Positions 32,780-44,771 of a stretch of 64,000 nucleotides of DNA are shown piece after piece. Each line of letters opens with the position of its first letter. Within the stretch, counting starts at the first letter, position 1. Position numbers and translations under genes: made by a program. Source of the DNA: Cordilura impudica (Eukaryota > Arthropoda > Insecta > Diptera > Scathophagidae). The notes below the pieces were generated by a model. That model was not told where the DNA came from and did not search any database. It saw nothing but the letters and a program-made list of their open reading frames with translations. The stretch is taken from the NCBI GenBank assembly GCA_963682025.1, contig OY821519.1, positions 106,128,099 to 106,192,098 on the forward strand, in the 5' to 3' direction.

Positions 32780-34500
32780 TAGTTAGAATTAGCGCCGTCT
32801 CTATCTTCCTTTATATTTATAACTTGATCTGCTTTTAGCTGGATTCTTAAACTTTCCAATGTATACCTTTTCCCCACTTTCTTTTCTACTTCTAAGATCC
32901 TCACATTGCTAAGATCGGCCGTATGTTTTTATCAAAACAATGTTGAGGGAGACCTGTTGTTAGTTTTTGCTTTTTAATGTCAGCTTCATGTTCGTCTATT
33001 CTCGTACCTAAACTTGCTTTTATCCCTTGTTCCTATTTTTGTTTTTTTTTTTGCGTGAACAGTGATTTCGTTGTTTTGTTTGCTCTGTGTGCCAATACAT
33101 TGTTGTCTGCTATTATAACTCTCAATTGTATATTTTCTGTAAGTTTGGGGATAAATGCTAAGCTGTAGAATTTCGTGCTGCCAGATGTGTTATTGTTTTG
33201 GGTATTGCTAATTTCCCCAGTGTTTTTATTTGTGGCTTTGTGTATTTAATTATTAATTATATTTTTCGGAAAACTGTTTTTTGTTAATATTTCTTTGATT
33301 TTGTTTATGTTTTTTGATCGAAATTTATTATCACTTAATTGAAAAACTTTGTTTATCATATTTAATGCTGTGTTTATCTTTTGTGTCATTGGTTGCGTAG
33401 AGTGAAAATTGATAATGCGGCCAGATGCAATCGATTTAGTGTACCAGTCTGTTAAAATTTTGTTATTTTCCCTGTGTAGCCTCATATCAAGATATGGTAT
33501 TGAATTATCTTCCTCTTTTTCAATGGTAAATTTTAATTTTGTGTGATAACTGTTAAATGTTTTTAAAATCTGCCCTTCGTCTTGTTTTTTGATAACTGTA
33601 AAAAGATCGTCCACATATTTAGTAATTAATTTTATTTGTATGTTATGGTTTTTCCGCAAATCGTCAGTTGTTAGTTCCAATAGGGTATCCAGGACAATGT
33701 CTGCTATTGTTGGGGATAATGGATTCCCCATTGGCATGCCGTATGTTTGGTTATATAATTTGTCACCAAACATAAAATAATTGTTGTCGTTTAGACAAAA
33801 TTTAGGTAAAGTAAGAAATTTTGTTCTCGGAATTTTTGTGTGGTTTCTTAGAATGTTCCATTGAGCCATAATATTACTTATTGCTAAATGTATCGGTATG
33901 TTTGTGAATAACGATACCACGTCTAGAGATATTAACATTTCGTCTTTGTCCAAAGATATTGTACTTAATTTTTCCTTTAGTTCTGGTGAATTTTTTATAT
34001 TATATTTGTCTGATATAATATTTTTCAAAATGCTACCAATATACTTTGATAGGTTGTAGCATGGTACTTCCACTGATGATGATATTGGCCGTAATGGTAC
34101 ATCTGGCTTATGAATTTTGGGAAGTCCATATAATCTGGGAGCCGTTGCTGAATTTGATGTAAGCTTCATTTTCTCATACCTTGTGATATCTTCTTCCTTA
34201 AATAAATCCGCTATTAGTTTGTTGTTTGTCCTTTGTAGTTTTAGTGTTGGGTCTATTCTTATGGTTTTGTATGTAGATTTATCTTCTAATAATTTGTTAA
34301 TTTGTCTCATGTAATCTGCTCTATATATAATTTCAGATTTATTGCCCTTGTCTGACTTTGTAACGACAATCTCGTCTTTATATTTCCTGAGAAAACTCTT
34401 CGTATTTTCATAAATATTCAGTATTAATTTTCCTTTTTGATTAATTTTTATAGTTCTTTTATGCGTTAAAATTCTGTTTGCTATTTTTGATCGTATTACG
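32780..34500 (-). pseudogene. Penelope-like element: reverse transcriptase and GIY-YIG remnant
   Basis: The open frame 33246-34310 (354 codons) continues upstream to about 34500 without a start codon (VTKSDKGNKSEIIY). Blocks typical of Penelope reverse transcriptase: PRLYGLPKIHKPDVPLRPI, MLISLDVVSLFTNIP (catalytic Asp), QTYGMPMGNPLSPTIADIVL, KYVDDLF (catalytic YVDD) and SIPYLDMRLHRE. After a stop at 33246, frames near 33060-32780 retain TRIDEHEADIKKQKLTTGL and SNVRILEVEKKVGKRYTLES then INIKEDRDG, the C-terminal part of the GIY-YIG endonuclease that makes these elements mobile. That domain is frameshifted and its GIY/YIG strands are not clear, so the copy is inactive. The N-terminal part above 34500 is also frameshifted. 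Confidence 0.9.
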
Positions 34501-34641
34501 TCTTTTCTCTATCATCTGTCAAAGTCTGGACCCATTGTTCTAAAATTTTTGTTTTAAAATTTTTCATATACAATTCGCGTATCCAAAAATGTGTCCTGGT
34601 TTTAATTTTTTTTTTCCAGAATTATTATATTCATATAAAGC

Positions 34642-35134
34642 TATATCGAGGGCTTATATTCAAAAAGTGCTATCAACATTTGACAGCAATATTAATTTTT
34701 GATTTGGAACTGTTGTCTGATATAACTGTCACATATAATATTAATTTTGATATCATACATGATTAATGCGACTATATTTTAATATCTATTGTAGCAAATT
34801 GATCGACAAATACTTTCAGTTCTTATTAATAAATTGGTTTTACACGCTCTCTTTTTTTTTAACGTTTATTTAACAAAATTTATTATAATAGTAAATATAA
34901 CTTAATATACATTGTCCCTTAATCGGGCTCTCAAGTATATTTAACATTTATAAAATGGATATTCTTTTTGTGAAATTAGTATTATTTTTATTGATACAAT
35001 AAATGGGTAAATGTATATAATTAATGTAAAGAAAAACTGTGAAAAAAAAATACTTTTATATTTGTGTTTTACACGCTCTCTTTAATATAATTATTGATGC
35101 AGATAGCACTTTTTGAATACAAGCCTTCGATATA
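34642..35134. repeat. MITE with ~33-bp terminal inverted repeats
   Basis: Left end TATATCGAGGGCTTATATTC..., right end read inward TATATCGAAGGCTTGTATTC...; both continue AAAAAGTGCTATC. About 31 of 33 positions agree. It is 493 bp and noncoding. A TATA-type duplication is possible at the edges but merges with the termini. Confidence 0.8.
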
Positions 35135-35875
35135 CAAATTTGTTTGTACTGTATTAAATATAAAAACTAATTAATCTACATATTTTCATAAAATAATGAA
35201 TAAATTTGAGGAATTTTATGAATACATTAAATTTGTTTTATTTAAAAAAAATTCTGATGAAGAAAATATTTATAGATTTTCATAAACAGTCAATTTGACA
35301 TCGAGGGTACCCACAAATAATAAGTCCAGAATATTATTTTTTTTGAATAATCAAATAATTATTAAGAAGTTTTATTGAAATCCTTTTACAAATATACATT
35401 ATTTAAATATATTTTTTTAAAAAAATATAAATCTGCTTAAATTTCATTTTTACCTTATAGGGGACAGTTTATAGTGCTTCAATTCAACCTTAATTTACAA
35501 GGTTAAGAACCTATATTAAGTAGTATAATATTTTGACAAAAGATATTTGAAACATGAAATCATCAAAAAATGTAGCCTAAAATTTGCAAAGGTATGAAAA
35601 AAAATATTTTTCTTCAAATCCGCTGAAATAAAAACGCTGCCCTCGCCAAATTAAGAATAGGATAGCAACAATATTTGGCATTTTTAGTCAGATATATTTT
35701 GTCAATAAGACCTTGGAGTCCAATCGTTGATTTCTAAAAGTTTCTTGAACAAAATTTTTGAAACAGTAAAATTGGAGATTTTGAAATAGTGCTAAAAAAT
35801 ACGTACCGTTCTGACATTAATTTAGAAAGGCATAACAATAGGTGACATGCAAACTACCATACACATGATTATCTA
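35135..35875. other. No gene recognised
   Basis: AT-rich stretch between the MITE and the right inverted arm, within the 31.6-36.3 kb element. No coding frame or repeat copy noticed. Confidence 0.5.
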
Positions 35876-36305
35876 GGGATCGGGAGAATGCAAAAATCTT
35901 ATTGTTTTAAATTATTTCAATGTCTTTAAAAATGTCAGCTCGATTTTCTTGATCAAGTGGTCTGCGGCGCATTTGTTGCCTGGGGAACTTGATATAACTT
36001 GGCAGTTTTTCAACCGATAATAGATTTTGTTGTTTTATTAGAAATATAATTTACTCTAGATTATGGCTTATTAATTATTTCAATTAAAGCGCGATTATAA
36101 ATATCAAAATTTTTGTGAAAGATGATTTTTTTGATAATTTTTACATATAAATGCATATTTGAAATTTGAACTCAATGCGCATCCAGAAAGCATTATCCGA
36201 TTTGGCTCAAATTTTGTGCACTAAAGATTTAGATCCAATTTCACAATAAGCCGATCCGCACGTCTTGAAATTCCAAAAAAAAAAAAAAAGAAATTGGCTG
36301 TCACC

Positions 36306-36558
36306 CTAATATATATATATGACAGTCCGGATCTTAGAGCAATTTTAAACGATCATTCTACGGTAGAAGAAGTAATACCAAATTCGTTTTATTGTTTGCG
36401 ACAGACGGACGGACGGGCGGCCGAATGGAATGATGGACATTGTTAAATTGACTCGATATAATACTCAAAAGATGGGTCTTCGTCAAGTATTTTCAGTAGC
36501 AACATCAGCACAAGCTCACAGTATCCTCACCATATAGTGGTATATGGTATAGTCGTTT
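36306..36558 (+). repeat. ~780-bp dispersed repeat, split (right part)
   Basis: Continues the copy at 31371-31555: GACGGACGGACGGGCGG run, GGACATTGTTAAATTGACTC, AAGATGGGTCTTCGTCAA and the closing ATAGTGGTATATGGTATAG. Confidence 0.75.
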
Positions 36559-36703
36559 TGATTCAGAAAATTAATTGAAGAAATATATAATGAAAGTCGA
36601 ATAAAAGTGTTTCCCTTAGACGTGTATACAGTAGGAGATCGCCGGTGTCACAACCTGTTACGACTTACTACTCCTTAACGATGGTTTTTAGATATAAGTA
36701 TTC

Positions 36704-36955
36704 AATGGTGCATGGTAGAGAAGAACAAAGCATATATTTCAAAAATTCGTAACTACACTGCATTCTTGATCGGACTTGGTTTATGGCATTTCAGTCTTAA
36801 TCAGAGCTATTGAACATTGTGGTAATTGTTATGTTTTAATTGTTAAGATTCTTTCTATATAAAATTTTTCTACTTAGGGCGGCCGTGAAGTTTGAACCTG
36901 AACCTCACATACACTCGTACTTCCACTTTTTGGTCTTCTCTACCACGCAACATTG
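36704..36955 (+). repeat. Short TIR-bearing repeat, copy 3 (full length)
   Basis: About 252 bp. Left end AATGGTGCATGGTAGAGAAG; right end read inward AATGTTGCGTGGTAGAGAAG. It contains the GGGCGGCCGTGAAG block shared with copy 1. The hammerhead-like core on its minus strand is damaged (CTGATTA and TAAA in place of CTGATGA and GAAA). Confidence 0.75.
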
Positions 36956-38715
36956 AAATAAAATTAAAATTTGCATATTACTTACAGCATTAATTGCAAT
37001 ATGTCTGAAGATGACGTCAAATCTAACATAAAAGTATTGTTTTTAACAAAAATAATTTTTTAATTATTTTACTTTAAGGGGGGCGTAAGGCTTTAAAGGT
37101 TAAAAAAGTCGTATTTTCATAATTCATTTTTGAAGATACGAATAACGCTGGATTATTTATTTCATATACACGTTTCAGCATAACATTTGAAGAATCGTGA
37201 CAGCGAATCTCCGAAGGCGTTGTTGTTTAGCGGTGAACATCATAACTCGTTACCGAATCATGTGAAATAAAAAAATCAAAATGCGTTTAAAAGGTCACAT
37301 GTTAATACTAATAATAAGGGTCTAATACTGAGGGTCTAGCAAGAGTGCTTAATCGCTACAAACCCCATGACCTGATAGGTCGATTCAACCCGGATTGAGT
37401 TTATTAATAAACTCATATATCTGTAACCCTTATTAAATATTGTAATTAAAACTAAACTATTAGTTAGTCTTCAGTATTACTAGTCGCAGTATAACTTTAA
37501 ATAAAGACGAAAAAAAGGTGACATGTTTGCTGAGGTAGTGACGAAGAGTTTTTTAAATTTTTTATTATTTTTTTTGGCAGCATTTTGAAGTGAAAAACAT
37601 GAGTTTGGCTACGAAATTTCGGGGATTTGTTGTTAAAAAATGGGAAAGGGAATGGAAAATAAAAAAAAAACGTCTTCGTGTTACCTAATGATTCATGTGT
37701 AGATATAGTGTGTAAAATTTCAAAGCAATCATTCAAGTAAATTTTTACTTATGATGTTCACGGACATCGAACATTTATTTGCGAGAAAATGAATTTAAAG
37801 TTTCTTAAAAACTGATTTATATATGATCGTATGAGGCCACTCGCTGGAAACTCTGTATCTTCTTAAGTTTTGCTCCGATTTACTTGAAATTTTGACACAA
37901 AAGTCTCGACATGTTGTATATTCAGAAAGAGAAATGCAAAAAAAGGTTTTACGACCTTACCACCCCTCATTAAAAAGAAATAATTATTGTTTTGATTGTG
38001 AAGAAACATTTCCCTGATATTCAATTTGTTATTCTAAAGAAAAGCTAATTATTCAACAAAAATCTATAGAGAAGACCATAATTATTTATAATCATATTCA
38101 GTTTCAGCGGGCCTTCCTTAAAAATAAGAAAGTTTCGTTTTTCATCAGTTCTTTACAAAGTTTAAGAAATTGAATATGTTTTATAATATTTATGGAAAAA
38201 GCTTTTTCCTCTAAACAAGAGCTAATCTGCCTGGCTAATATTTTTTTTAATAATGTACGTTGTAATTTTTATTTAATTGAACTTTATTGCTATTTGTAGT
38301 TAGCTTGTTGACTTTTTCCGATTCATATGCTATTATCGACATAAATGACAAGAACGTGTTAAGCAATTATGTTACACATAAATAATAAATTTTAAAAAAA
38401 AAGTTTTAAGGTACATTTGATGTAGCAATATTTTAGATTGTTCTCGGAGTATAGCTCGTTCATATTTTATGAACTTACAGCAATATTTACAGTATGTGAT
38501 AAATATTTTAATGGGTTTTTTGTTTTAATTAGTTTTAAATAAGTTCTTCATATTTTTGTTTTGATTGAAGAATATTACAGACTTAAAAATTAAAAAAAAA
38601 AAAAAAAAATTAAACTCTCAATTATTCCGAGAATGTTGAACAAAATCAGATAGGCATATCATATGAGATCAATTTGAAATAATCGGTTGGGTATCTTATG
38701 TACTTATATGTAATA
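36956..38715. other. No gene; possible old element at 37075-37972
   Basis: TTAAGGGGGGCGTAAGG near 37074 and, inverted, CGACCTTACCACCCCTCATTAA near 37951-37972 could be degenerate ends of a ~900-bp nonautonomous element. The similarity is short. Otherwise AT-rich, with an A run at 38588-38608 and no coding signal. Confidence 0.35.
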
Positions 38716-39723
38716 TTAGGGTGGCCTTTAATAAAAAAAGTGTTCAAACTGTTGGTCTCACCCCCTAGAAATATGCGAATAGCAAAAAAACTAAGAAATA
38801 CAAAGTTTTGGGCCAATCAGAAAACGTTTAGTCGTGGCACAAAGCGATTGAAAATTTCAAGTGTGTTTATATGGTGAAAATATGACTTTTTTTTTCAGAT
38901 TTTACGAAAATTTCGTTCAATAATTTAATTTTTCCGACAAGCTGTTATATAATTCAGGATCAGTATTAACTTATCCCTTTAAAAGGCTATAAAACTTCAA
39001 AATCGAATAAAACCTCGCCAAGAAATAACAAATGCCCCAGACCACTTTTGTGCCAAAAAAAACTAGGTCATGATATTTGATGACATTTTTTTCAATTTTG
39101 AGAAATTGATTAAAGCCATTATTCTTTTTTAGTCTCTATACTAATAAGTATTCAGAAATGAAGTATTGTTTTATTACCACGTTGTTAACCAATTGCGCAT
39201 TGAGGCCGAAAATTGGAAATTTTTTAATAAAATTTTTAAAACTCCTTTTTCAAATTTGAAAAAATTTTCTTAAATAACATTTAACAGAATGAATCTATTA
39301 CTCTAAGGTTTTATTAGATACATGTTGCAGATTAACTGTGTGATTTTTTAAGTAAATCCCCCAGCCAGAACTTTTTTGACAAGGATTTTATTTTCGCGCA
39401 TTTCGAGAAAAATTGGATTTTTGTGAAATATTTTGTAAATGTATTCTCTCTAAATACTTTGTATCAAACATTTGTCACTTTTCTGCTTTTAAATATTATA
39501 TTCTATCTTAATAGCCTAAGGTTTCGGAAAAAAATAATATGACTCCATTAACCCTTTTGGAAATGGGGTCACATATGACCCCAAACTAATAAAAGACAAT
39601 TTATTCAAAAAATTCAAAGATTTTGTAAGTTTTGTCCAAATTTTAGATGCGACACTTAAAATATAATAACCAAATATGTAGAAGTTCTGTTCCAAAAATT
39701 TGGGATAAATCCGAGAACGTTAA

Positions 39724-40569
39724 CCCATTATTTGCCAAGGACAGCTTTGGATTTTAAGATATTTTAAAATAAAAATGACCTAAAACGAGTTTTTCTTTTA
39801 AACTCGTTGATACCACTATTTAGAATTTAAGAAAAATTATTCGGTTAATTTTTATGTATTTAACCATTCAGTGCTCCTGGGATCAAAATAATCCATTGTG
39901 ATATATCTTTGGTGCAATTATCTGCTTATTGCTCGCGAATATAAATTAAAACAACTTAAGTCATATGTCTAAAAAATAGGACGTTTTTTGAAATTCACTT
40001 TGATTTATTTTTGTAATTTATTCCATTAAGAGTAGTATTAATTTAATATTACCTTTTATATATATTATTATATTTGAAACTTACTTTTATTTAATAAACT
40101 ATTTAAAATTGGGAAATAAAGTTTCAAAACATGTAGGTGACATTGAAGATAATATAAAGCGACCGATTATAAAAAATCGAAAACTGTCAACCATTATAAG
40201 TAATGGCATCTTCACCGGTTGACCTGATTTTTTTTTTGCGTTTTTTACCAATATCCACCAAATTGGTGGGTGAGACAGCAATAAATTCAACTATTACTTT
40301 ATTACATAAAGTAATTTTATAACAAAAATGGTTAAAAGTTGTTTTAATTTATATTCGCGAGCAATAAGCAGATAATTGCACCAAAGATATATCACAATGG
40401 ATTATTTTGATCCCAGGAGCACTGAATGGTTAAATAAATAAAAATTAACCGAAATATTTTTCTTAAATTCTAAATAGTGGTATCAACGAGTTTAATAGAA
40501 AAACTCGTTTTAGGTAATTTTTATTTTAAAATATCTTAAAATCCAAGGCTGGCCTTGACAAATAATGGT
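39724..40569. mobile_element. Layer 3: TTAA-flanked element with piggyBac-like ends
   Basis: Left end CCCATTATTTGCCAAGGAC; right end read inward ACCATTATTTGTCAAGGCC. Flanking TTAA at 39720-39723 and 40570-40573. Arms 39724-39859 and 40434-40569 are both 136 bp. The first bases resemble the complete piggyBac terminus at 43163 (CCCATTATTGCCCAGG). Confidence 0.75.
39864..40429. mobile_element. Layer 4: innermost TTAA-flanked element
   Basis: Left end CCATTCAGTGCTCCTGGGAT, right end its exact inverse, arms of about 97 bp. Flanking TTAA at 39860-39863 and 40430-40433. A unique spacer of about 370 bp lies between the arms. Confidence 0.75.
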
Positions 40570-41556
40570 TTAACGTTCTCGGATTTATCCCAAATTTTTG
40601 GAACAGAACTTCTACATATTTGGATATTATATTTTAAGTGTCGCATCTAAAAATTGGACAGCACTTACAAAATCTTTGAATTTTTTGAATAAATTGTCTT
40701 TTATTAGTTTGGGGTCATATGTGACCCCAATTCTAAAAGGGTTAATGGAGTTATATTATTTTTTTCTGAAACCCTAGGCTCTTAAGATAGAATATAATAA
40801 AGTGATGAATTTTTGATACAAAGTATTTAGAGAGAGTACATTTACAGAATATTTCACAAAAATCCAATTTTTCTCGAAATCCGTGAAAATAAAATCCTTG
40901 TCAAAAAAGTTCTGGCAGAGGGATTTACTTAAAAAATCACACAGTTAATCTGCAACATGTATTTAATGATTAATTTTTTTAAATTTTGTTTAAGAAAATT
41001 TTTTCAAATTTGAAAAAGGAGTTTTAAAAATTTTATCAAAAAATTTCCAAATTTCGGTCTCAATGCGCAATAGGTTAACAACGTGGTAATAAAACAATAC
41101 TTCATATCTGAGTACTTATAAGTATAGAGACCAAAAAAGAATGATGGCTTTAATCAATATCTCAAAGTTGAAAAAAATGCCATCAAATTTCATGACCTAG
41201 TTTCTTTTTGGCACAGAAGTGTCTGGGGCATTTGCTATTTCTTGGCGAGGTTTCGTACGATTTTGGAGTTTTATAGCCTTTTGAAAGGATAATTTAATAC
41301 TAATCCCGAGTTATGTAACAGCTTGTCAGAAAAATTAAATTATTGAACGAAATTTTCGTAAAATCTTAAAAAAAGTCATATTTTCCCCATATAAACACAC
41401 TTGAAATTTTCAATCGCTTTGCGCCACGACTAAACGTTTTTTGATTGGCCCAAAACTTTGTAGTTCTCAGTTTTCTTGCTATTCGCATATTTTTAGGGGG
41501 TGAGACCGACAGTTTGAACACCTTTTTTTCATCAATATAACGAAGGGCCATCCTAA

Positions 41557-41929
41557 TGTAATATATATATATACATTGTATATATATTAATCTGAATCTT
41601 CGATGCTGGAGCTTGGATTACCATTACTCACCAAGGGAATAACGTTTCTTTGATGAACTAAGCAAACCATTTCAATAAGATCGACGGTATATTAACATAA
41701 ATTTTATAAGAATTATTTTTGAAATACTAGATTTTGAAATTTTGTCGCTTTAAATGAATTTTTTTACTGTATCTGGAATTCTTCAGATAGAAATATTAGG
41801 AAATTATTTGCGACCTTCTTGTTATAATGTGCGTACTAAAATTATATGGCAGAAAATATTTTTTTTTTTACCTCTCTTAAGATCGATAGGAATTTATAAT
41901 TACCCAGTTAGCAAAATCATCGTAGAAAA
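41557..41929. other. No gene recognised
   Basis: AT-rich, with TA repeats at 41559-41590. No coding or repeat signal noticed. Confidence 0.5.
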
Positions 41930-42910
41930 CATTGTCTTTAACGATTCCTTTAATTCATCTTTAAATTTGCCACTTGTACGGGTTTTATCTATAGAACATT
42001 GTTACACAACCCACATTCTAACTGTATTCCAATGAGTCAATAGAGTTTTACACCCTAATGTCATTAATGAGCATCGACGCCCTCCTCGGCACACGGTGGA
42101 GTTGCTCCAAAACACTCTTTGGTGCTACTTCTCATATATGGGAGTTCTACTATATTTTCGGTAAAATGTAAGTGTTGTTGATTTTAAGGAGATCAGAAGA
42201 AGTGAAGTAATTTTTGCTTTTTGAATGCTTCTTTCGGCATTTGAAAAACATGTTCATTCAAACGAACTTCGCATCGAATTCTCATCCGATTCCTCAATAT
42301 CTATAACACCCGTATATATAGATGCCATTGTTGAATTCAGGGCCTTGTGGACCAACAAACAACACTTAGTCTTCTGCGTATTACAATCAACTCTGCTCTT
42401 TGTACCCTACTCAGAGATTGTTAACAGGTCCTGATTGAGTACGCCATTCATTGTCCCCAACCTCATAAAGGCGTGGCCTATGATTGATTAAGAAGTTCGT
42501 TAAGAAAAATAAGGAAAAGATAGGGAGAAGGAACAGAATCTAGGGGTATCCCTGAATTAAGCTGAAGCTCATAGGATGAGATCCCATCAACAGCAAATCG
42601 TATTGTGCGGTTTCTGAGAAAACTCGATGTAAATCGAGAGAAGTCAGTTCCGATTTTACCAATGTTGTGAATGGATCGACTCTAGCGCTCAGAAAGAGGA
42701 GTTAAAATATCTACCGTATAATGATTTGCACGGAAGACATGCTCTCGATCATTAAGAAGACAGGTGGACTCTATATAGTTGACAAGATTTTAATTGATCA
42801 TATTCTCCATGACCTTTGAGAGAGCAGACCAGATTGCAAGTGGACGGCAAAATGAAATTAGAGGTGTTCTCATGGTACGAATGCGCATTAGTGAGGCGCC
42901 ATCTTTGAAT
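41930..42910 (-). pseudogene. Non-LTR reverse transcriptase relic (I/Jockey group)
   Basis: Minus-strand text in several frames, from about 42880 down: MENMINYKLINYIESTCLLN, FRANHYTVDILTPLSER and SRSIHNIG, then directly FSRFTSSFLRNRTIRFAVDG, SGIPLDSVPSPYLFLIFLNE (a damaged GVPQGSVLSP block) near 42500, and further down VAPKSVLEQLHRVPRRASML near 42110-42070 and SIDSLEYS near 42040, typical of the C-terminal part of such enzymes. The KAFD catalytic segment between the SRSIHNIG and FSRF blocks is deleted and a YADD box was not found. Clade unclear; it could be the same family as the RNase H fragment at 16680-17570. Confidence 0.65.
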
Positions 42911-43758
42911 TTCGTGAATCTAATGTATTTTTTGTGATCAGCGACCCCGAAAGCCGCTTTATACTGAATTGGACGAAATGTGGTTCATTTTTCAAAAACC
43001 ACATTTTCCACCTTTTTAGAGCCATCCTTTACCAATAATTTGAGACACAAAAGCAATGATATTGATTGCAAACATTTGTTTTCGTGAATATTTTGATCTG
43101 AGGACTCGATTTTTCTTGGATTCCTATCCGCCATTTTGAAACGCCGGATTCAAAAATGTTAACCCATTATTGCCCAGGCGGTAATTTAACTTACCAGCAC
43201 TTTAATCACGTGTAAAACCTACATTATATAAAAAAACTAAATTTTCTTTGGTGTATACTTTAACTTAATGTGTTTTAAGAAAACAATTTGAAGGATATTT
43301 ATTTTTTGTTATCCTTTCGCGTTTGGGAAGGACTTTCGCCAAGCTCCAAAAAAGATCATATTTTAAAACAACTATAAAAATATTATAAAAAAATTTAATT
43401 TTTTTTTACACACTGGTTCAAAACCCTCATTAAGTCTGCTTTTATTATGTACATAATTCAATTTAATTTACCTCGACTAAATGTTTGAAATAACATCAAT
43501 TATCCTTGTGGTAATTTTACTTACCATTGGGCAGTAACATATAGCAAATTAGGCAAGATTTAATAAATTCGCGAACAAAAGCACAATATACCCGCCATTA
43601 AGCGTTGTATGCTTAATACTTCTTATTGGCTCGCTATGGTTGGTTCAAGGAGCATTAAATAAGGCGAGTGCAACGGCGAATTCAATTCGTCGTAGACAAT
43701 TCAATTCGCCGAAAACAAAATTTGTCTTTAATTTGTTTAGATGGTGTACAACAACAAT

Positions 43759-44553
43759 TTTTATACCCTATACCACTATGTGGTTTGGGTATAATGACTT
43801 TGTGCTGCTGTTTGTAACAACCAAAAATATTTGACCTAGACCCATCTTTAATTATACCGATCGAATCAGAATCACTTTCTGAGTTGATTTAACAATGTCC
43901 GTCCGTCCGTCCGTCCGTCCGTCCGTCTGTGTGTCCATGTAAAGCTTGTAATCAAACTGCAGGTCGCAAATATTAATATATTTTGATGAAATTTGGCATA
44001 TAAGCTTTTATCGGCCATGGGATGATCGCTATTGAAATTGGTGAGAATCGGTCCATGTTCAGACCTAGCCCCCATACAAATTACCCATATGAAATCGACA
44101 TAAATTGCCATAAGATCCAAATTGTCATATAGATCTTACTCAAATTGGGTTTGTATGCGTTCATTACATCCACTAATGAGTAGTCCAAAAATGATCCCTT
44201 TGACCCCATATGGAGCTGTTTCCCGATCTTCACTTAAATCTATTAAAAATCAAAAATATTGCACTGATTCTTCTCAAATTTTGTTTGTACATATTTTTGC
44301 AAAATACAAGAGACTTTACCAAACATGATCAGGATCGGTCCATTTTTGGACCTAGTCCCTTTATAGATATAGCATCCGATATGAACTTTTTCATATCTGC
44401 AGCCAAAAAAATTAATAAAAATCCCACTCAAATTTGGTTTTTGCTTATTTTCAATGTCCAGTTAGTTGGGCCTAAGCGATAGGGTTTCTAAACGCATGGT
44501 ATAGGTTATCGTATAGTCGGTCTAGACCGACTATAATTTTCTTACTTGTTGTA
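43759..44553 (-). repeat. ~780-bp dispersed repeat inside piggyBac
   Basis: Minus-orientation, full-length copy: TATACCCTATACCACTATGTG at 43760 to GACTATAATTTTCTTACTTG near 44548. It is very similar to the units of the 25.8-30.4 kb array, so it is recent. It includes a run of six GTCC units near 43899-43925. Confidence 0.88.
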
Positions 44554-44771
44554 TATGGTGTTGACGTGGTAACGCCACCTAGTTGTCGATTCGCCTTGGG
44601 TTTGTTAATTCAAATTTCATTCGAATTGTAAAATGGGGAATTCCCTTTTTATCCCAAGGTTAGCATGCTGTAATAAATATTTTGTTTCAAGACTTTAGTC
44701 TTGCTTTTCTTTTCATGTGTAACAAAAGTGTAAGAGTGTTAAAAGTGAAATAATTATTTTTTATTGCGAAA

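Larger units (their letters stand above)
31556..36305. mobile_element. ~4.7-kb element with ~400-bp inverted arms
   Basis: 31600-31965 and 35880-36275 are inverted copies of each other: GTGCACAAAATTTGAGCCAAA near 31650 against the inverse near 36215, and ATATCAAGTTCCCCAGGCAAC near 31830 against the inverse near 35970. It interrupts a dispersed repeat (31371-31555 continuing at 36306). The interior holds a Penelope-like retroelement and a MITE, which probably arrived later. No transposase that would belong to the arms was recognised. Divergence between arms is moderate, so this is old. Confidence 0.7.
39552..40741. mobile_element. Layer 2: TTAA-flanked inverted-repeat element
   Basis: Begins CCCTTTTGGAAATGGGGTCA; read inward from the right, CCCTTTTAGAATTGGGGTCA. 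Flanked by TTAA on both sides (39548-39551, 40742-40745). Arms 39552-39719 and 40574-40741 are both 168 bp. TTAA flanks and CCC ends fit piggyBac-type nonautonomous elements. Confidence 0.75.
38716..41556. mobile_element. 2.84-kb nested palindromic element (four concentric layers)
   Basis: The two halves are inverted copies nearly base for base. Outer ends: TTAGGGTGGCC...GTTCAAACTGTTGGTCTC at 38716 and its inverse at 41556. Outer arms are 38716-39547 and 40746-41556. At 39548-39551 and 40742-40745 stand TTAA boundaries of a second layer, inside it a third layer, inside that a fourth. No transposase gene is present; a 63-codon minus frame at the centre (40099-40290) shows no known motif. A half copy of layers 2-3 lies at 18068-18380. 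Confidence 0.85.

Noticed and set aside
31556..36305. The ~400-bp arms as terminal repeats of the Penelope element itself
   Set aside because: Some Penelope copies carry terminal repeats, but these arms lie more than 0.4 kb outside the hammerhead and more than 1 kb beyond the reverse transcriptase, with a separate MITE between. A host DNA element is a simpler reading, though not proven.
40099..40290. 63-codon minus-strand frame at the centre of the palindrome as a possible gene
   Set aside because: No recognisable motif, very AT-rich, and located in the unique spacer of layer 4 without start context. Left as unexplained spacer.
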